Source: Variovorax paradoxus
GTDB taxonomy: Bacteria > Pseudomonadota > Gammaproteobacteria > Burkholderiales > Burkholderiaceae_C
DNA length: 64,000 nucleotides
Direction of reading: 5' to 3'
Assembly: GCF_000834655.1 (NCBI RefSeq)
Contig: NZ_JXQQ01000038.1
Location: 1 to 64,000, forward strand
Shown here one piece after another: positions 28,047 to 36,831 of the stretch. The position numbers and the translations under genes were made by a program. The notes beneath the pieces were generated by a model that saw only the letters and a list, made by a program, of their open reading frames with translations, searched no databases and was not told the DNA's origin. Each line of letters opens with the position of its first letter. Position 1 is the stretch's first letter.

Positions 28047-29353
28047 GGTTTCACGGAAGGTTGGGACTGCTGTGCGTCCCAGGTCTGCGGCGCGGCATCC
28101 TTGCCGGCCACCGAATACAGCGCGCCGGGCGCGTTGCGTGTCTGCTGGAACGCTTCCAGCGTCTGGCCGCGCATGGCGGCATAGATGTGCAGGTTCGAGA
28201 CGCCGACCACCGCGCCCAGCTTCTCCAGCATGAAGAAGATCACGCCGTAGTGGATGAGCCCGCGCCAGTCGCGTTCGCGCACCAGCGTGCGTTCTTGCGG
28301 GGTCAATGCCGCCGCCTCGAACGCGGCTTCTTCATCGGCGAGGAAGAGGGCGCGATGCGCGGGCCGCGTCATGCCGTGCAGGAACTTGTTGAGGCGGTAT
28401 GCGCGCACGCTGGTCGCGAGCGTGAAGGGGTGCGTGCCTGCCAGCGATTCGATACCGGCCAGTTGCTCATCCATGTGACGGCGGTGGCGATCCACCTCGC
28501 CGGCCACCGGCGGGCTCGCGAGGTTCTCGTAGACGGCGGTCGCGATGCCCGTCATCGACGGCAGGTAGTAGCTCTGGTGCGTCTTGCGGATGTTGGACGA
28601 GAGCGCGCCGCGCATCACCAGCCACATGATGACCTCGGCGCCCTCCATGCCGCCGAGCGCCGCGAGCTCGGCCTGCGTCATTTCGGCCAGGCGCACCGGG
28701 TCGTTCTCGATGAGGTCGAGGAACTGCGCGTCCCATGCGGTGTTGTTGAAGCCTGCGCGCTCGCCGTGCACCTGGTGCGACAGGCCGCCGGTGGCGACGA
28801 TGGCCACCTTGAGGTCTTCGGGGTAGCTCTCGATCGCGCGGCGCAGTGCCTGCCCGAGCCGGTAGCAGCGCCGCGCCGAGGGCACGGGCGACTGCAGCAC
28901 GCCGACCTGCAGCGGGATCACCGGCGTGGGCCATTCGGGCTCGTGCAGACACAGCAGCGACATCGGCGAAAACACGCCGTGGTCGAGCGCGCGGTCCTGG
29001 AAGAACGACATGTCGAACTCGTCCGCCACCAGCGAGCGCCCGATGTGCTGCGCGAGCGCCGGATGGCCCGCGAGGGCAGGCAGGTCGCGCGCGCCGCCGC
29101 CTTCGTCGGCCACCGCATGCCGCTCGCCCACGCCGAGCGAGAAGGCCGAGTAATGGTCGAAGAAGAACGAGCTGACGTGGTCGTTGTAGATGAAGAAGAG
29201 CACGTCGGGCTTGCGCTCGGCGAGCCAGCGCTGAACGGGCGCGAAGGCCTCGAAGATCGGCGCCCACACCGGGTCCTGCTGCTTCTGCTTGTCGTACGCG
29301 AAGCCGATGGTGGGCGTGTGCGAGCACGCGACGGCGCCGATGATGCGAGCCAT
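28043..29353 (-). CDS. galA: Gallate dioxygenase (DesB/GalA type)
   Basis: A 436-residue extradiol dioxygenase with a N-terminal LigB-like catalytic domain (metal His in CSHTPTIG, then HVSSFFFDHY, and GGLSHQVHG) fused to a C-terminal LigA-like small domain (from ~residue 335, YRLNKFLHGMTRPAHRALFL). The fused layout is that of gallate dioxygenase, whereas protocatechuate 4,5-dioxygenase has separate subunits. The product is 4-oxalomesaconate. It is followed by LigK/GalC-type aldolase and LigJ-type hydratase genes upstream on the same strand. Substrate preference between gallate and methylgallate is not certain. Confidence 0.88.
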   Translation of the reverse strand: MARIIGAVACSHTPTIGFAYDKQKQQDPVWAPIFEAFAPVQRWLAERKPDVLFFIYNDHVSSFFFDHYSAFSLGVGERHAVADEGGGARDLPALAGHPALAQHIGRSLVADEFDMSFFQDRALDHGVFSPMSLLCLHEPEWPTPVIPLQVGVLQSPVPSARRCYRLGQALRRAIESYPEDLKVAIVATGGLSHQVHGERAGFNNTAWDAQFLDLIENDPVRLAEMTQAELAALGGMEGAEVIMWLVMRGALSSNIRKTHQSYYLPSMTGIATAVYENLASPPVAGEVDRHRRHMDEQLAGIESLAGTHPFTLATSVRAYRLNKFLHGMTRPAHRALFLADEEAAFEAAALTPQERTLVRERDWRGLIHYGVIFFMLEKLGAVVGVSNLHIYAAMRGQTLEAFQQTRNAPGALYSVAGKDAAPQTWDAQQSQPSVKP

Positions 29354-29364
29354 GGCCGTCTCCT

Positions 29365-30063
29365 TCAGTCGATGTAGCGCAGGCCCGCCTTGGCCAGCGG
29401 CTCGCGCATCGCGTACATGTCCAGGCCCATTTCGCCCGCGGCGAAGCGCTCGCGCTTGGCGGTCTCGTTGGACTCGCGGGCTTCGGCGGCGTCGGCCACC
29501 TGCTGCGCGCGCGCTGCCGGCACCACCACCACGCCATCGATGTCGGCAACGACCACGTCGCCGGGGTTCACCAGCGCGCCCCCGCACACCACCGGCACGT
29601 TGACCGAGCCGAGCGTCGCCTTGATGGTGCCCTTCGAATGGATGGCGCGGCTGAACACCGGGAAGCGCATCGCGTTCAGGTCGCGCACGTCGCGCACGCC
29701 GCCGTCGATCACCAGGCCCTTGCAGCCGCGCGCCTTGAACGAGGTGGCCAGCAGGTCGCCGAAGAAGCCGTCGGTGCTGTCGCTGGTGCAGGCGGCCACC
29801 ACGACGTCGCCGGGCTGGATCTGCTCGGCCGCGACATGCAGCATCCAGTTGTCGCCGGGCTGCAGCAGCACGGTGACGGCCGTGCCGCAGAAGCGCGCAT
29901 CGGGGTGGATGGGGCGGATGCGCGGCTGCATCAGGCCGAGCCGGCCGAGCGCTTCATGCACGGTCGAGACGCCGAAGCGCGAGAGCTTTTCGACGGCGGC
30001 CGCGTCGGCGCGCACGATGTTGCGATGGACGACGCCAAGTTGTTGTTGAAGGGTGTTGGACAT
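29365..30063 (-). CDS. galC: 4-carboxy-4-hydroxy-2-oxoadipate aldolase (RraA-like fold)
   Basis: A 232-residue class II-type aldolase/oxaloacetate decarboxylase that cleaves 4-carboxy-4-hydroxy-2-oxoadipate to pyruvate and oxaloacetate. The RraA-fold motif is [22 protein letters not shown], of which the first 20 residues are decisive, followed by [17 protein letters not shown] with metal-binding Asp. Located between the dioxygenase (11 bp gap) and the hydratase, so it completes the lower gallate pathway. It is sometimes called LigK or ProA. Confidence 0.9.
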   Translation of the reverse strand: MSNTLQQQLGVVHRNIVRADAAAVEKLSRFGVSTVHEALGRLGLMQPRIRPIHPDARFCGTAVTVLLQPGDNWMLHVAAEQIQPGDVVVAACTSDSTDGFFGDLLATSFKARGCKGLVIDGGVRDVRDLNAMRFPVFSRAIHSKGTIKATLGSVNVPVVCGGALVNPGDVVVADIDGVVVVPAARAQQVADAAEARESNETAKRERFAAGEMGLDMYAMREPLAKAGLRYID

Positions 30064-30066
30064 GGG

Positions 30067-31095
30067 TCAGAGGCCTTTGGCGATGAGTGCGCGGTCGAGG
30101 CGCGGATAGACGCGGCGTGCGTTGCCTTCGAAAACCTTGTGGCGCGTCTGGGCGTCGAGCATCGGCGTCGCGTCGATGTAGCGGCGCGTGTCGTCGTAGA
30201 AGAACCCGGTCTCCGGATCGATGCCGCGCACCGCGCCGATCATCTCGCTCGCAAAGAGGATGTTGTCGACGGGAATCACGCGCGTGAGCAGGTCGATGCC
30301 CGGCTGGTGATACACGCAGGTGTCGAAGAAGATGTTGTTAAGCAGGTGGTCCTTGAGCAGCGGCTTCTTCATTTCCTGCGCGAGCCCGCGAAAGCGCCCC
30401 CAGTGGTAGGGAACCGCGCCGCCGCCGTGCGGGATCACGAAGCGCAGCGTCGGAAAGTCGGTGAAGAGGTCGGAAGTGAGGCACTGCATGAACGCGGTGG
30501 TGTCCGCATTCAGGTAGTGCGCGCCGGTGGTGTGGAAGCACGCGTTGCAGCTCGTGCTGACATGCACCATCGCCGGGATGTCGTGCTCGACCATCTTCTC
30601 GTAGAGCGGGTACCAGTGGCGGTCGGACAGCGGCGGCGAGGTCCAGTGCCCGCCCGAGGGGTCGGGGTTGAGGTTGATTGCCACGAAGCCGTAGTCGCGC
30701 ACGCAGCGCTCCAACTCGGGGATGCAGCTGCGCGGGTCCACGCCGGGCGACTGCGGCAGCATCGCCGCGCCGATGAAGTGATCGGGAAAGAGCTCGCTCA
30801 CCCGGAAGCACAGCTCGTTGCAGATCGCCGCCCAGATCGACGAGGTTTCGAAGTCGCCGATGTGGTGCGCCATGAAGCTTGCGCGCGGGCTGAAGATCGT
30901 GAGGTCGCTGCCGCGCTCCTTCATGAGGCGCAGTTGGTTGCCTTCGATGGATTCGCGCAGCTCGTCGTCGCTGATCTTCAGGTCGGCGACGCGGGGCTTC
31001 ATCGCGGGGTCTTTCAGCCCTGCAATCTGCTGGTTGCGCCAGTTTTCCAGCGCCTTGGGCGCGGTGGTGTAGTGGCCGTGGCAGTCGATGATCAT
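30067..31095 (-). CDS. ligJ: 4-oxalomesaconate hydratase (LigJ-type amidohydrolase)
   Basis: A 342-residue amidohydrolase-superfamily hydratase that adds water to 4-oxalomesaconate. The N-terminal metal motif is MIIDCHGHYTTAPKAL (HxH), with a later His at HVSTSCNAC and HGGGAVPYHWGR. The ATG at 31095 is chosen because the family starts MIIDCHGH; no clear Shine-Dalgarno is seen and the frame continues to 31146. It is the first gene of the minus-strand operon and is divergent from the LysR gene. Zinc dependence is expected from the family. Confidence 0.9.
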   Translation of the reverse strand: MIIDCHGHYTTAPKALENWRNQQIAGLKDPAMKPRVADLKISDDELRESIEGNQLRLMKERGSDLTIFSPRASFMAHHIGDFETSSIWAAICNELCFRVSELFPDHFIGAAMLPQSPGVDPRSCIPELERCVRDYGFVAINLNPDPSGGHWTSPPLSDRHWYPLYEKMVEHDIPAMVHVSTSCNACFHTTGAHYLNADTTAFMQCLTSDLFTDFPTLRFVIPHGGGAVPYHWGRFRGLAQEMKKPLLKDHLLNNIFFDTCVYHQPGIDLLTRVIPVDNILFASEMIGAVRGIDPETGFFYDDTRRYIDATPMLDAQTRHKVFEGNARRVYPRLDRALIAKGL

Positions 31096-31223
31096 TTGTT
31101 GCAACCCAATCGGTTGTTGGCTCGAATGCATCGAGTGTGGTTGCACACGCCCTCGCGTGGGGTGAGTTCGGGTTGCCCTAACATCAGACTTTCTTATCGA
31201 TAGGGTTTACCCCGGGGATCGAA

Positions 31224-32513
31224 ATGAGTCCGGCGAACCAGCAAGACAAAGTGATCGGCAGCGCGCTCGCCATCAACCTGCGCCACCTGCGCGCGTTCTC
31301 GGCCGTGTCCGCGGCCGGCAGCATCGCCAGGGCCGCGGACGAGCGCCTGTACCGCGTCGCCTCGGGCGTCACGCGCTCGATCTCGGAGCTCGAGAGCGTG
31401 CTGGGCCGGCCGCTGTTCGACCGCCGCGCGCGCGGCATGGCGCTCAACTCCTACGGCGAGCTGGTGCTGGTGCGCGCGCGCCGCATCGAGCGCGAGTTCG
31501 AGGATGCGCGCGTGCAGCTCGTCGCGCGCGGCGGCATCGGCGCGGCCGCCGATGTGCCATCGCTGTTTGCCTCGATCCTCAACGGCAGGCGGCTCGCGGT
31601 CATTGCGAGCCTGGTCGAGAAGCGCAACATGCCAGTGGTCGCGCGCGCATTCGGCATCACCCAGCCGGCCATCAGCAGCGCGCTGAAGGACCTGGAGGGC
31701 GGGCTCGGCGCTGTGCTGCTCGAGCGCAAGGCGCGCGGCCTCGCGCCCACATTGGCCGGCGAGATCGTGGCCTTCCACTTCAAGCGCGTGCTCGCGGAGC
31801 TGCGCCACATCGGGCCCGACATCGCTGCGAGCGAAGGCACGCTGCAGGGGAGCGTGACCGTCGGCGCGCTTCCGCTCGGGCGCACGCAGGTGCTGCCGCT
31901 GGCCATCGCCTCGCTGCTCGCGCGGCATCCGCGGCTGCACGTCGCCACGGTCGAGAGCCCGTACGACGCGCTGGCCGCGCTGCTCCGCAGCGGCGACATC
32001 GACTTCATCCTCGGCGCGCTGCGCAGCCCCGCCGAGGCCAAGGACCTGCAGCAGGAAGCGCTGTTCGAAGACCGCATCTCGGTGATCGCGCGCGCGGGCC
32101 ACCCGCTGGCGCATGCGAAGCGCATCGACTTCGATGCGCTGCGGCAGGCGACCTGGGCGCTGTCGCGGCACAACACGCCCTCGCGCGAACTGCTCGAACG
32201 GTTCTTTTCGTCGGCGCGCGAGGCGCCGCCGATTCCCGCAGTGGAAACCGGCGACCTCGCCGTGCTGCGCGGCCTGCTGCTGGAGAGCGACATGCTGACC
32301 GCGATCTCCCCGCACCAGCTGCGCTACGAGATACGCGACGGCAGCCTCGTGGTGCTGGACTTTCCGCTCGACGAGACGCGGCGCGAGATCGGGCTGACGC
32401 AGCGGCAGGGCGCATTGGCGTCACCCGGGGCGAGGGCGTTGATGGCGGAAATCGCGGCGGTGGTGGCGCGGTCCCCGGATTTCCGGGCGACGGTGCAGCG
32501 AGCGGGTGGTTGA
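31224..32513 (+). CDS. LysR-family regulator with two helix-turn-helix domains
   Basis: A 429-residue protein, about 125 longer than a normal LysR. Residues ~18-75 form one LysR winged helix (INLRHLRAFSAVSAAGSIAR), and residues ~110-170 a second (LAVIASLVEKRNMPVVARAF, then GITQPAISSALKDLE). The effector-binding domain follows (185-410; QGSVTVGALPLGRTQVLPLA). Divergent from the gallate-type operon, so it is the likely regulator; an 8-bp palindrome TATCGATA (31195-31202) lies in the 128-bp intergenic region. Double-HTH LysR proteins exist but are a minority. Confidence 0.9.
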   Translation: MSPANQQDKVIGSALAINLRHLRAFSAVSAAGSIARAADERLYRVASGVTRSISELESVLGRPLFDRRARGMALNSYGELVLVRARRIEREFEDARVQLVARGGIGAAADVPSLFASILNGRRLAVIASLVEKRNMPVVARAFGITQPAISSALKDLEGGLGAVLLERKARGLAPTLAGEIVAFHFKRVLAELRHIGPDIAASEGTLQGSVTVGALPLGRTQVLPLAIASLLARHPRLHVATVESPYDALAALLRSGDIDFILGALRSPAEAKDLQQEALFEDRISVIARAGHPLAHAKRIDFDALRQATWALSRHNTPSRELLERFFSSAREAPPIPAVETGDLAVLRGLLLESDMLTAISPHQLRYEIRDGSLVVLDFPLDETRREIGLTQRQGALASPGARALMAEIAAVVARSPDFRATVQRAGG

Positions 32514-32533
32514 TCGGCGCTTTCGATCGGCGC

Positions 32534-33661
32534 TCACTGGGCCGCGGGTGCGCTTCGATCGAACCGGAGTCCTGCAGCGGTTCCGCTCTCGAGATCGAGC
32601 ACGAAGCGCATCCCTGCGTCTTCTGACACAAGCTGGAGCCTGAGCTTCGCCTGAAGCGTGTCGCAGCGCAGGTGCGCATTCTTCGCCGCGGTGGCCGCGT
32701 CACGGACCGACAGCGAGTCGATCTCCGTCGTCACGCCGCGGCCCACGGCCTCGGAATGCAAGCCGATGCGGTTGCGGCCGTCGTCGCGGCCTTCCAGTTG
32801 GCCTCGCAATCCCGGGAGCACGAAGCGCCCGTCGCCCAGCTGCAGGTCACCGGACAGCGAGGTGCGTCCCAGCAGCTGGCGTGCCTGCTCGGTCAGCCCC
32901 TCGTGCCCCTGGCCGCGGCCCCGGCGCAGCATCGACTCGGCGAATTCCTGCAACTGCAGCTTGCCGCGCTCGGAGACCCACCGGCTCAGCAGTGCGCCGC
33001 GGCGTTCGAACGTCACGCCGGCGAGCGGGGCCGAGGCGAACTGGTAGACGTAGCTGCGGCCGTTGGGCGCATCGACATAGATGCCCAGGCGGCTCACGCC
33101 CATGCGCGAGTCGGGGCCGATGTGCTCGACCGTCGCGTCGTTGAAATCGATCTGCCCACCGCGTACCGGCACCGTCACATCGGCATCGAAGAGCAGGTGC
33201 GCATCGGTGATCTGTCCGCGGATGGTGCCGTGGGCCGTGCCGAGCGGGGCGAGGCTTGTCTCGTCGGCCGATGCCTGAGAGGCCAGGGCCTCGGCGGCGG
33301 GCGCGGTGTTCCATGCCTCGTGCAGCTGCGGCGGCACGCGCAAAGGGCCATGCAGCTTCAGGCCCGAGAACTCGGCCTCAGGCGCCTCGACGCCGGCCAA
33401 CTGCGGCGCGCCGGCCTCGTTGCGTATCTGCGCAACGAGGCCGCGCACGGCCACACGGCCGATTTCCAGCGTGAGCTCCCCCGAGGTGAGCTGAAGGGAT
33501 GTCGCTTCGAGTCGATCGATGCGGATGCTGGCCGCGCCATCCTTTTCCGGTCCCCAGGCGAGGCCTTCGATCGCGAAGCGATTGCCTGCGGTTTCATCGG
33601 AGGTGCCGATGTCCACGCCGAACAGCAGTTGGAGGATGGAGGACGCGAGAGGAGTCGCCAT
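32534..33661 (-). CDS. Hypothetical protein (375 residues)
   Basis: I do not recognise this protein. It has no signal peptide; the N-terminus MATPLASSILQLLFGVDIG is weakly hydrophobic. The rest is rich in strand-like alternating patterns (SLQLTSGELTLEIGRVAVRG, GQIDFNDATVEHIG, LQLGDGRFVLPGLRG) reminiscent of AsmA-like or lipid-transfer beta-repeats, but this is a resemblance only. It converges on the LysR gene and is upstream of the alpha/beta hydrolase gene by a 98-bp gap. Confidence 0.72.
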   Translation of the reverse strand: MATPLASSILQLLFGVDIGTSDETAGNRFAIEGLAWGPEKDGAASIRIDRLEATSLQLTSGELTLEIGRVAVRGLVAQIRNEAGAPQLAGVEAPEAEFSGLKLHGPLRVPPQLHEAWNTAPAAEALASQASADETSLAPLGTAHGTIRGQITDAHLLFDADVTVPVRGGQIDFNDATVEHIGPDSRMGVSRLGIYVDAPNGRSYVYQFASAPLAGVTFERRGALLSRWVSERGKLQLQEFAESMLRRGRGQGHEGLTEQARQLLGRTSLSGDLQLGDGRFVLPGLRGQLEGRDDGRNRIGLHSEAVGRGVTTEIDSLSVRDAATAAKNAHLRCDTLQAKLRLQLVSEDAGMRFVLDLESGTAAGLRFDRSAPAAQ

Positions 33662-33759
33662 GGCGTTGTTCTACCAGACCTCGCCATGTCGGCGTGTCGG
33701 CCTCCGGCGCATGTGCGGCGCCCCGGATGGCGGCGCTTCAACCGGCTAGCGCCCGGCCT

Positions 33760-34632
33760 TCAGGGCTTGCGCACGACGCGCGCAAGCCACGCCAGCAGCA
33801 CCGCCACGACTTCATCCCGGTTGGTTTCGTTCAGCGTCTCGTGGCGCGCGCCGCCGAACACATGACACGACACATCGCGCAGCCCCGCATCGCGGTAGCG
33901 CTGCACCAGCGGATAGAACCATTCGGCCTTGTTGCTGACCGGGTCCTGATCGCCGATGAAGAGGTACAGCGGCAGCTCGGACCGGATGCGCGATTGCATG
34001 GCCGTGGGCGTCAGGTCCTCGAGGTTCGCGAACATCGAACCCAGCCCCTCGGCCGAGACAGTGAAGCCGCACAGCGGATCGGCGATGTACTTGTCGACTT
34101 GCGCAGGGTCTCGGCTGAGCCAGTCGAACGGCGTGCGCACCTCGGGCAGCGCGGCGTTCATGTCTTCGAGGCGGAACCCGCTCTGCAGCGCGGTGCCCAG
34201 CAGGTCCAGCGCCGCGGTGCCCGAGAGCACCGCGCCGGACAGCAGCTCGCTGTGCCGCACCAGGTAGTACTGCGTGGCGAACGAGCCCATGCTGTGGCCG
34301 ATGAGGATGAGCGGCAGGCCGGGGTGCGCGGCGCGCGCATGCCGGCTCAGCAGCGCCATGTCGTCCACGAGGCCGGCGAAATTGCGCGGGCCGAATTCAC
34401 CCAGTTCGTTGTTCGCCGAGGCATAGGCGCCATGGCCGCGGTGCTCGTTCGCGTAGACCACGCAGCCGGCCTGCGTGAGCGCATCGGCGAGCGGGCGATA
34501 GCGCAGCGAATGCTCGCCCATGCCGTGCGCGAGCTGCACGATGGCCTGCGGTGCGGCGCCTTGCCAGCGATGGGCTTCCACCGGGTGGCCGTCGTTGGCG
34601 GTCAGTTCGAAGTTTGTCTCGGTATTTGGCAT
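33760..34632 (-). CDS. Alpha/beta hydrolase (monoacylglycerol lipase-like)
   Basis: A 290-residue serine hydrolase. Nucleophile elbow GHSMGSF (Ser near residue 112), oxyanion region QLAHGMGEHSLRY, acid in FIGDQDPVS, and His in GGARHETLNE. The motif set fits the PldB/monoglyceride-lipase group (lysophospholipase-like). AGAGGAC precedes ATG 34632 on the minus strand; the longer start at 34662 lacks a comparable site. Substrate is unknown. Confidence 0.85.
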   Translation of the reverse strand: MPNTETNFELTANDGHPVEAHRWQGAAPQAIVQLAHGMGEHSLRYRPLADALTQAGCVVYANEHRGHGAYASANNELGEFGPRNFAGLVDDMALLSRHARAAHPGLPLILIGHSMGSFATQYYLVRHSELLSGAVLSGTAALDLLGTALQSGFRLEDMNAALPEVRTPFDWLSRDPAQVDKYIADPLCGFTVSAEGLGSMFANLEDLTPTAMQSRIRSELPLYLFIGDQDPVSNKAEWFYPLVQRYRDAGLRDVSCHVFGGARHETLNETNRDEVVAVLLAWLARVVRKP

Positions 34633-34663
34633 GCGGTGTCCTCTGTGGAAGAGGGTTGCCATC

Positions 34664-35566
34664 CTAGTCGTTGAAGGCCCTCAGCATCGCCTTGCGCAGC
34701 CACATCTCCGCCGAGTCCTTGTCCGTCACCGCGCGCCAGGCGAGCTTGATCTGGTAGTCGGGGCTTTCGAAAGGCAGGGCCTCGAAGCGAAGCCCGCCTT
34801 GCGCGGACAGCGCCAGCGCCACGTGCTCGGGCACGGTGGCCAGCAGGTCGGTGCCGGCGAGCACGGCGGGGAGGCTGCCGAACTGCGGCACCGAGAAGGC
34901 CACGTCGCGCTGCCGCCCGATTTCGCCGAGCGTTTCGTCGACAGTGCCGCACAGGTCGCCGGCATAGGTCACGAGCACGTGGCGACGCCGGCAGTAGTCG
35001 TCGAGCGAGAGCTTCCCGGGCACGGTGTCGGCGCGCAGCATGGCGAAGCGCGCAGTGCGGACCTTGCGCACCTTCGCATCGGCGGGCAGGTCCTTCAGGA
35101 AAGACATCACCGCGCTGACCTCTCCCTGCTCCAGATAGCGCATGGCGTTGCGGTAGCAGACCGTGAGCGTCACCAGCCTGGCGCCTGGCACTTCGGCGCT
35201 GAGGGCGCGCAGCAGGCGGGGCAGCATCGCGATCTGCAGGTCGTCGGTCAGGCCGATGCGGAACACCGGCGCGGCACGCTCGGGCTCGAAGTCGGCCTGC
35301 GCGCGGAACGTGGCCTCGATCTGTTCGAGCGCGGGGCCCAGGCCCTGCATCAACGCCAGCGCGCGCTCGGTCGGCTCCATCACGCGGCCCTGGCGCACCA
35401 GCAGCGGATCGCCGGTGAGTTCGCGCAGCCGCGCCAGCGCATGGCTCACCGCAGGCTGGCCGAGGTTCAGCCGCTCCGCCGCGCGGCTGACGTGCCGCTC
35501 GCGCATGAGCGCGGCCAGCACGGTGAGCAGGTTCAGGTCGATGCGATTGAGTTCGATGGGCTTCAT
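34664..35566 (-). CDS. LysR-family transcriptional regulator
   Basis: A 300-residue LysR with a typical N-terminal helix-turn-helix (LNLLTVLAALMRERHVSRAAERL, of which VSRAAERLNLGQPAVSHALA is the core) and an effector domain. It is divergent from the quinone-reductase gene (115 bp gap), so it is the likely regulator of that gene (inference from layout). The intergenic region contains repeated CGAT-ATCG halves but no operator I can define. Confidence 0.92.
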   Translation of the reverse strand: MKPIELNRIDLNLLTVLAALMRERHVSRAAERLNLGQPAVSHALARLRELTGDPLLVRQGRVMEPTERALALMQGLGPALEQIEATFRAQADFEPERAAPVFRIGLTDDLQIAMLPRLLRALSAEVPGARLVTLTVCYRNAMRYLEQGEVSAVMSFLKDLPADAKVRKVRTARFAMLRADTVPGKLSLDDYCRRRHVLVTYAGDLCGTVDETLGEIGRQRDVAFSVPQFGSLPAVLAGTDLLATVPEHVALALSAQGGLRFEALPFESPDYQIKLAWRAVTDKDSAEMWLRKAMLRAFND

Positions 35567-35681
35567 CGGTATTCCTGGAGATATCGATTGCGCGCATAGC
35601 CGATATCCCGCGAATCGATTTCCTCGATTGTCCCGCGGCTTCTAGATTCGAGCCATCGATCGTTTGAAGCAGGAGATTTCG

Positions 35682-36695
35682 ATGGGCAAGATGGTTCGCT
35701 TTCACGCATTCGGGGGCGCCGAGGTCCTGAAGATCGAGGAGGCCCCGACCCCGGCACCGGGGGCTGGCGAGGTGCGCATCGCGGTGCAGGCCATCGGCCT
35801 GAACCGGGCCGATGCGCTGTGGCGCGAGAGGCTCTACATCGAGGATGCAACGCTGCCGGCGGGCCTCGGCAACGAGGCCGCGGGCGTCATCGAAGCCGTG
35901 GGCGAAGGCGTCGACGGTTTGCGCGTAGGGGACCGGGTCGCGGTGCTGCCGGGCGCGAGCCAGGGGCTGTACCCGACCTACGGCGACAGCATCCTTTTTC
36001 CGGCCACGCATGTGGTGCGGTATCCGCCCAGCCTGTCGGCCGCGCAAGCCGCGGGCGCGTACATGGCCTACCTCACGGGCTACTTTCCGATGTTCGAGAT
36101 GGCGCGGCTGCAGCGCGGGCAGACGGTGCTCGTCACCGGGGCGTCGTCGGGCACCGGCATCGCGGCGCTGCAGATGGCGCGTGCGGCGGGCATCGTCGCC
36201 ATCGCCGTCACCCGCACGGCCGCCAAGCGCGAGGCGCTGCGGGATGCCGGTGCCGCGCACGTGGTCGTCACGGACGAGGAAGACGCGGTCGAGCGCGTGT
36301 TGACGCTCACCGAGGGCCGAGGCGTCGAGCTTGTGTACGACGGCGTTGGCGGCGCGCAGGTCGAGCGGCTCGGCGACGTGGTCGCGCACCGCGGCTGGTA
36401 CGTCCTGTACGGCCTGTCGGGCGGCGCCGAGTTCAAGTACCCGGCGGTCGCGCAATTCCGCAAGAGCTGGCGCTTCCATGTGTACAAGGTGCTGGAGCAC
36501 ACGGGTGCGCCCACGATGGGCCTGCCCCGCGACGAGGGCGCGCTCGGCCGTGCGCTGGCGTTCATCGACGCGGGCCTTGCCGGCGGCACGCTGCGGGTGC
36601 GGATCGACCGCGAGTTCGCATTCGGCGACGTGGTGCAGGCGCACCGATACCTGGAACGCGCCGGGCACGTCGGCAAGGTGGTTCTCACGGTCTGA
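35682..36695 (+). CDS. Zinc-independent MDR-family oxidoreductase (quinone reductase-like)
   Basis: A 337-residue medium-chain dehydrogenase/reductase. GroES-like domain first (about residues 1-125), then Rossmann fold with TVLVTGASSGTGIAALQMA. No structural zinc cluster is seen, so it is a QOR-type NADPH-dependent reductase rather than an alcohol dehydrogenase. ATG 35682 has AGGAG seven bases upstream; an earlier in-frame start at 35664 is less likely. Divergent from a LysR gene. Confidence 0.88.
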   Translation: MGKMVRFHAFGGAEVLKIEEAPTPAPGAGEVRIAVQAIGLNRADALWRERLYIEDATLPAGLGNEAAGVIEAVGEGVDGLRVGDRVAVLPGASQGLYPTYGDSILFPATHVVRYPPSLSAAQAAGAYMAYLTGYFPMFEMARLQRGQTVLVTGASSGTGIAALQMARAAGIVAIAVTRTAAKREALRDAGAAHVVVTDEEDAVERVLTLTEGRGVELVYDGVGGAQVERLGDVVAHRGWYVLYGLSGGAEFKYPAVAQFRKSWRFHVYKVLEHTGAPTMGLPRDEGALGRALAFIDAGLAGGTLRVRIDREFAFGDVVQAHRYLERAGHVGKVVLTV

Positions 36696-36831
36696 CCGGT
36701 GCGCCGGGGGAGGGCCGGGCAAGCTTCTTGCACGTCGGGGCAAGCCCCATGGCGGCAAGCGCGACCCGGCGGTAGATTGCGGGCACGCCCCCAGTGGCAA
36801 ACAACGGTTTCCAACCCCCTGACCCCCAGGA

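Noticed and set aside
28043-29353. Protocatechuate 4,5-dioxygenase
   Set aside because: That enzyme has separate LigA and LigB subunits; this single fused chain fits gallate dioxygenase better.
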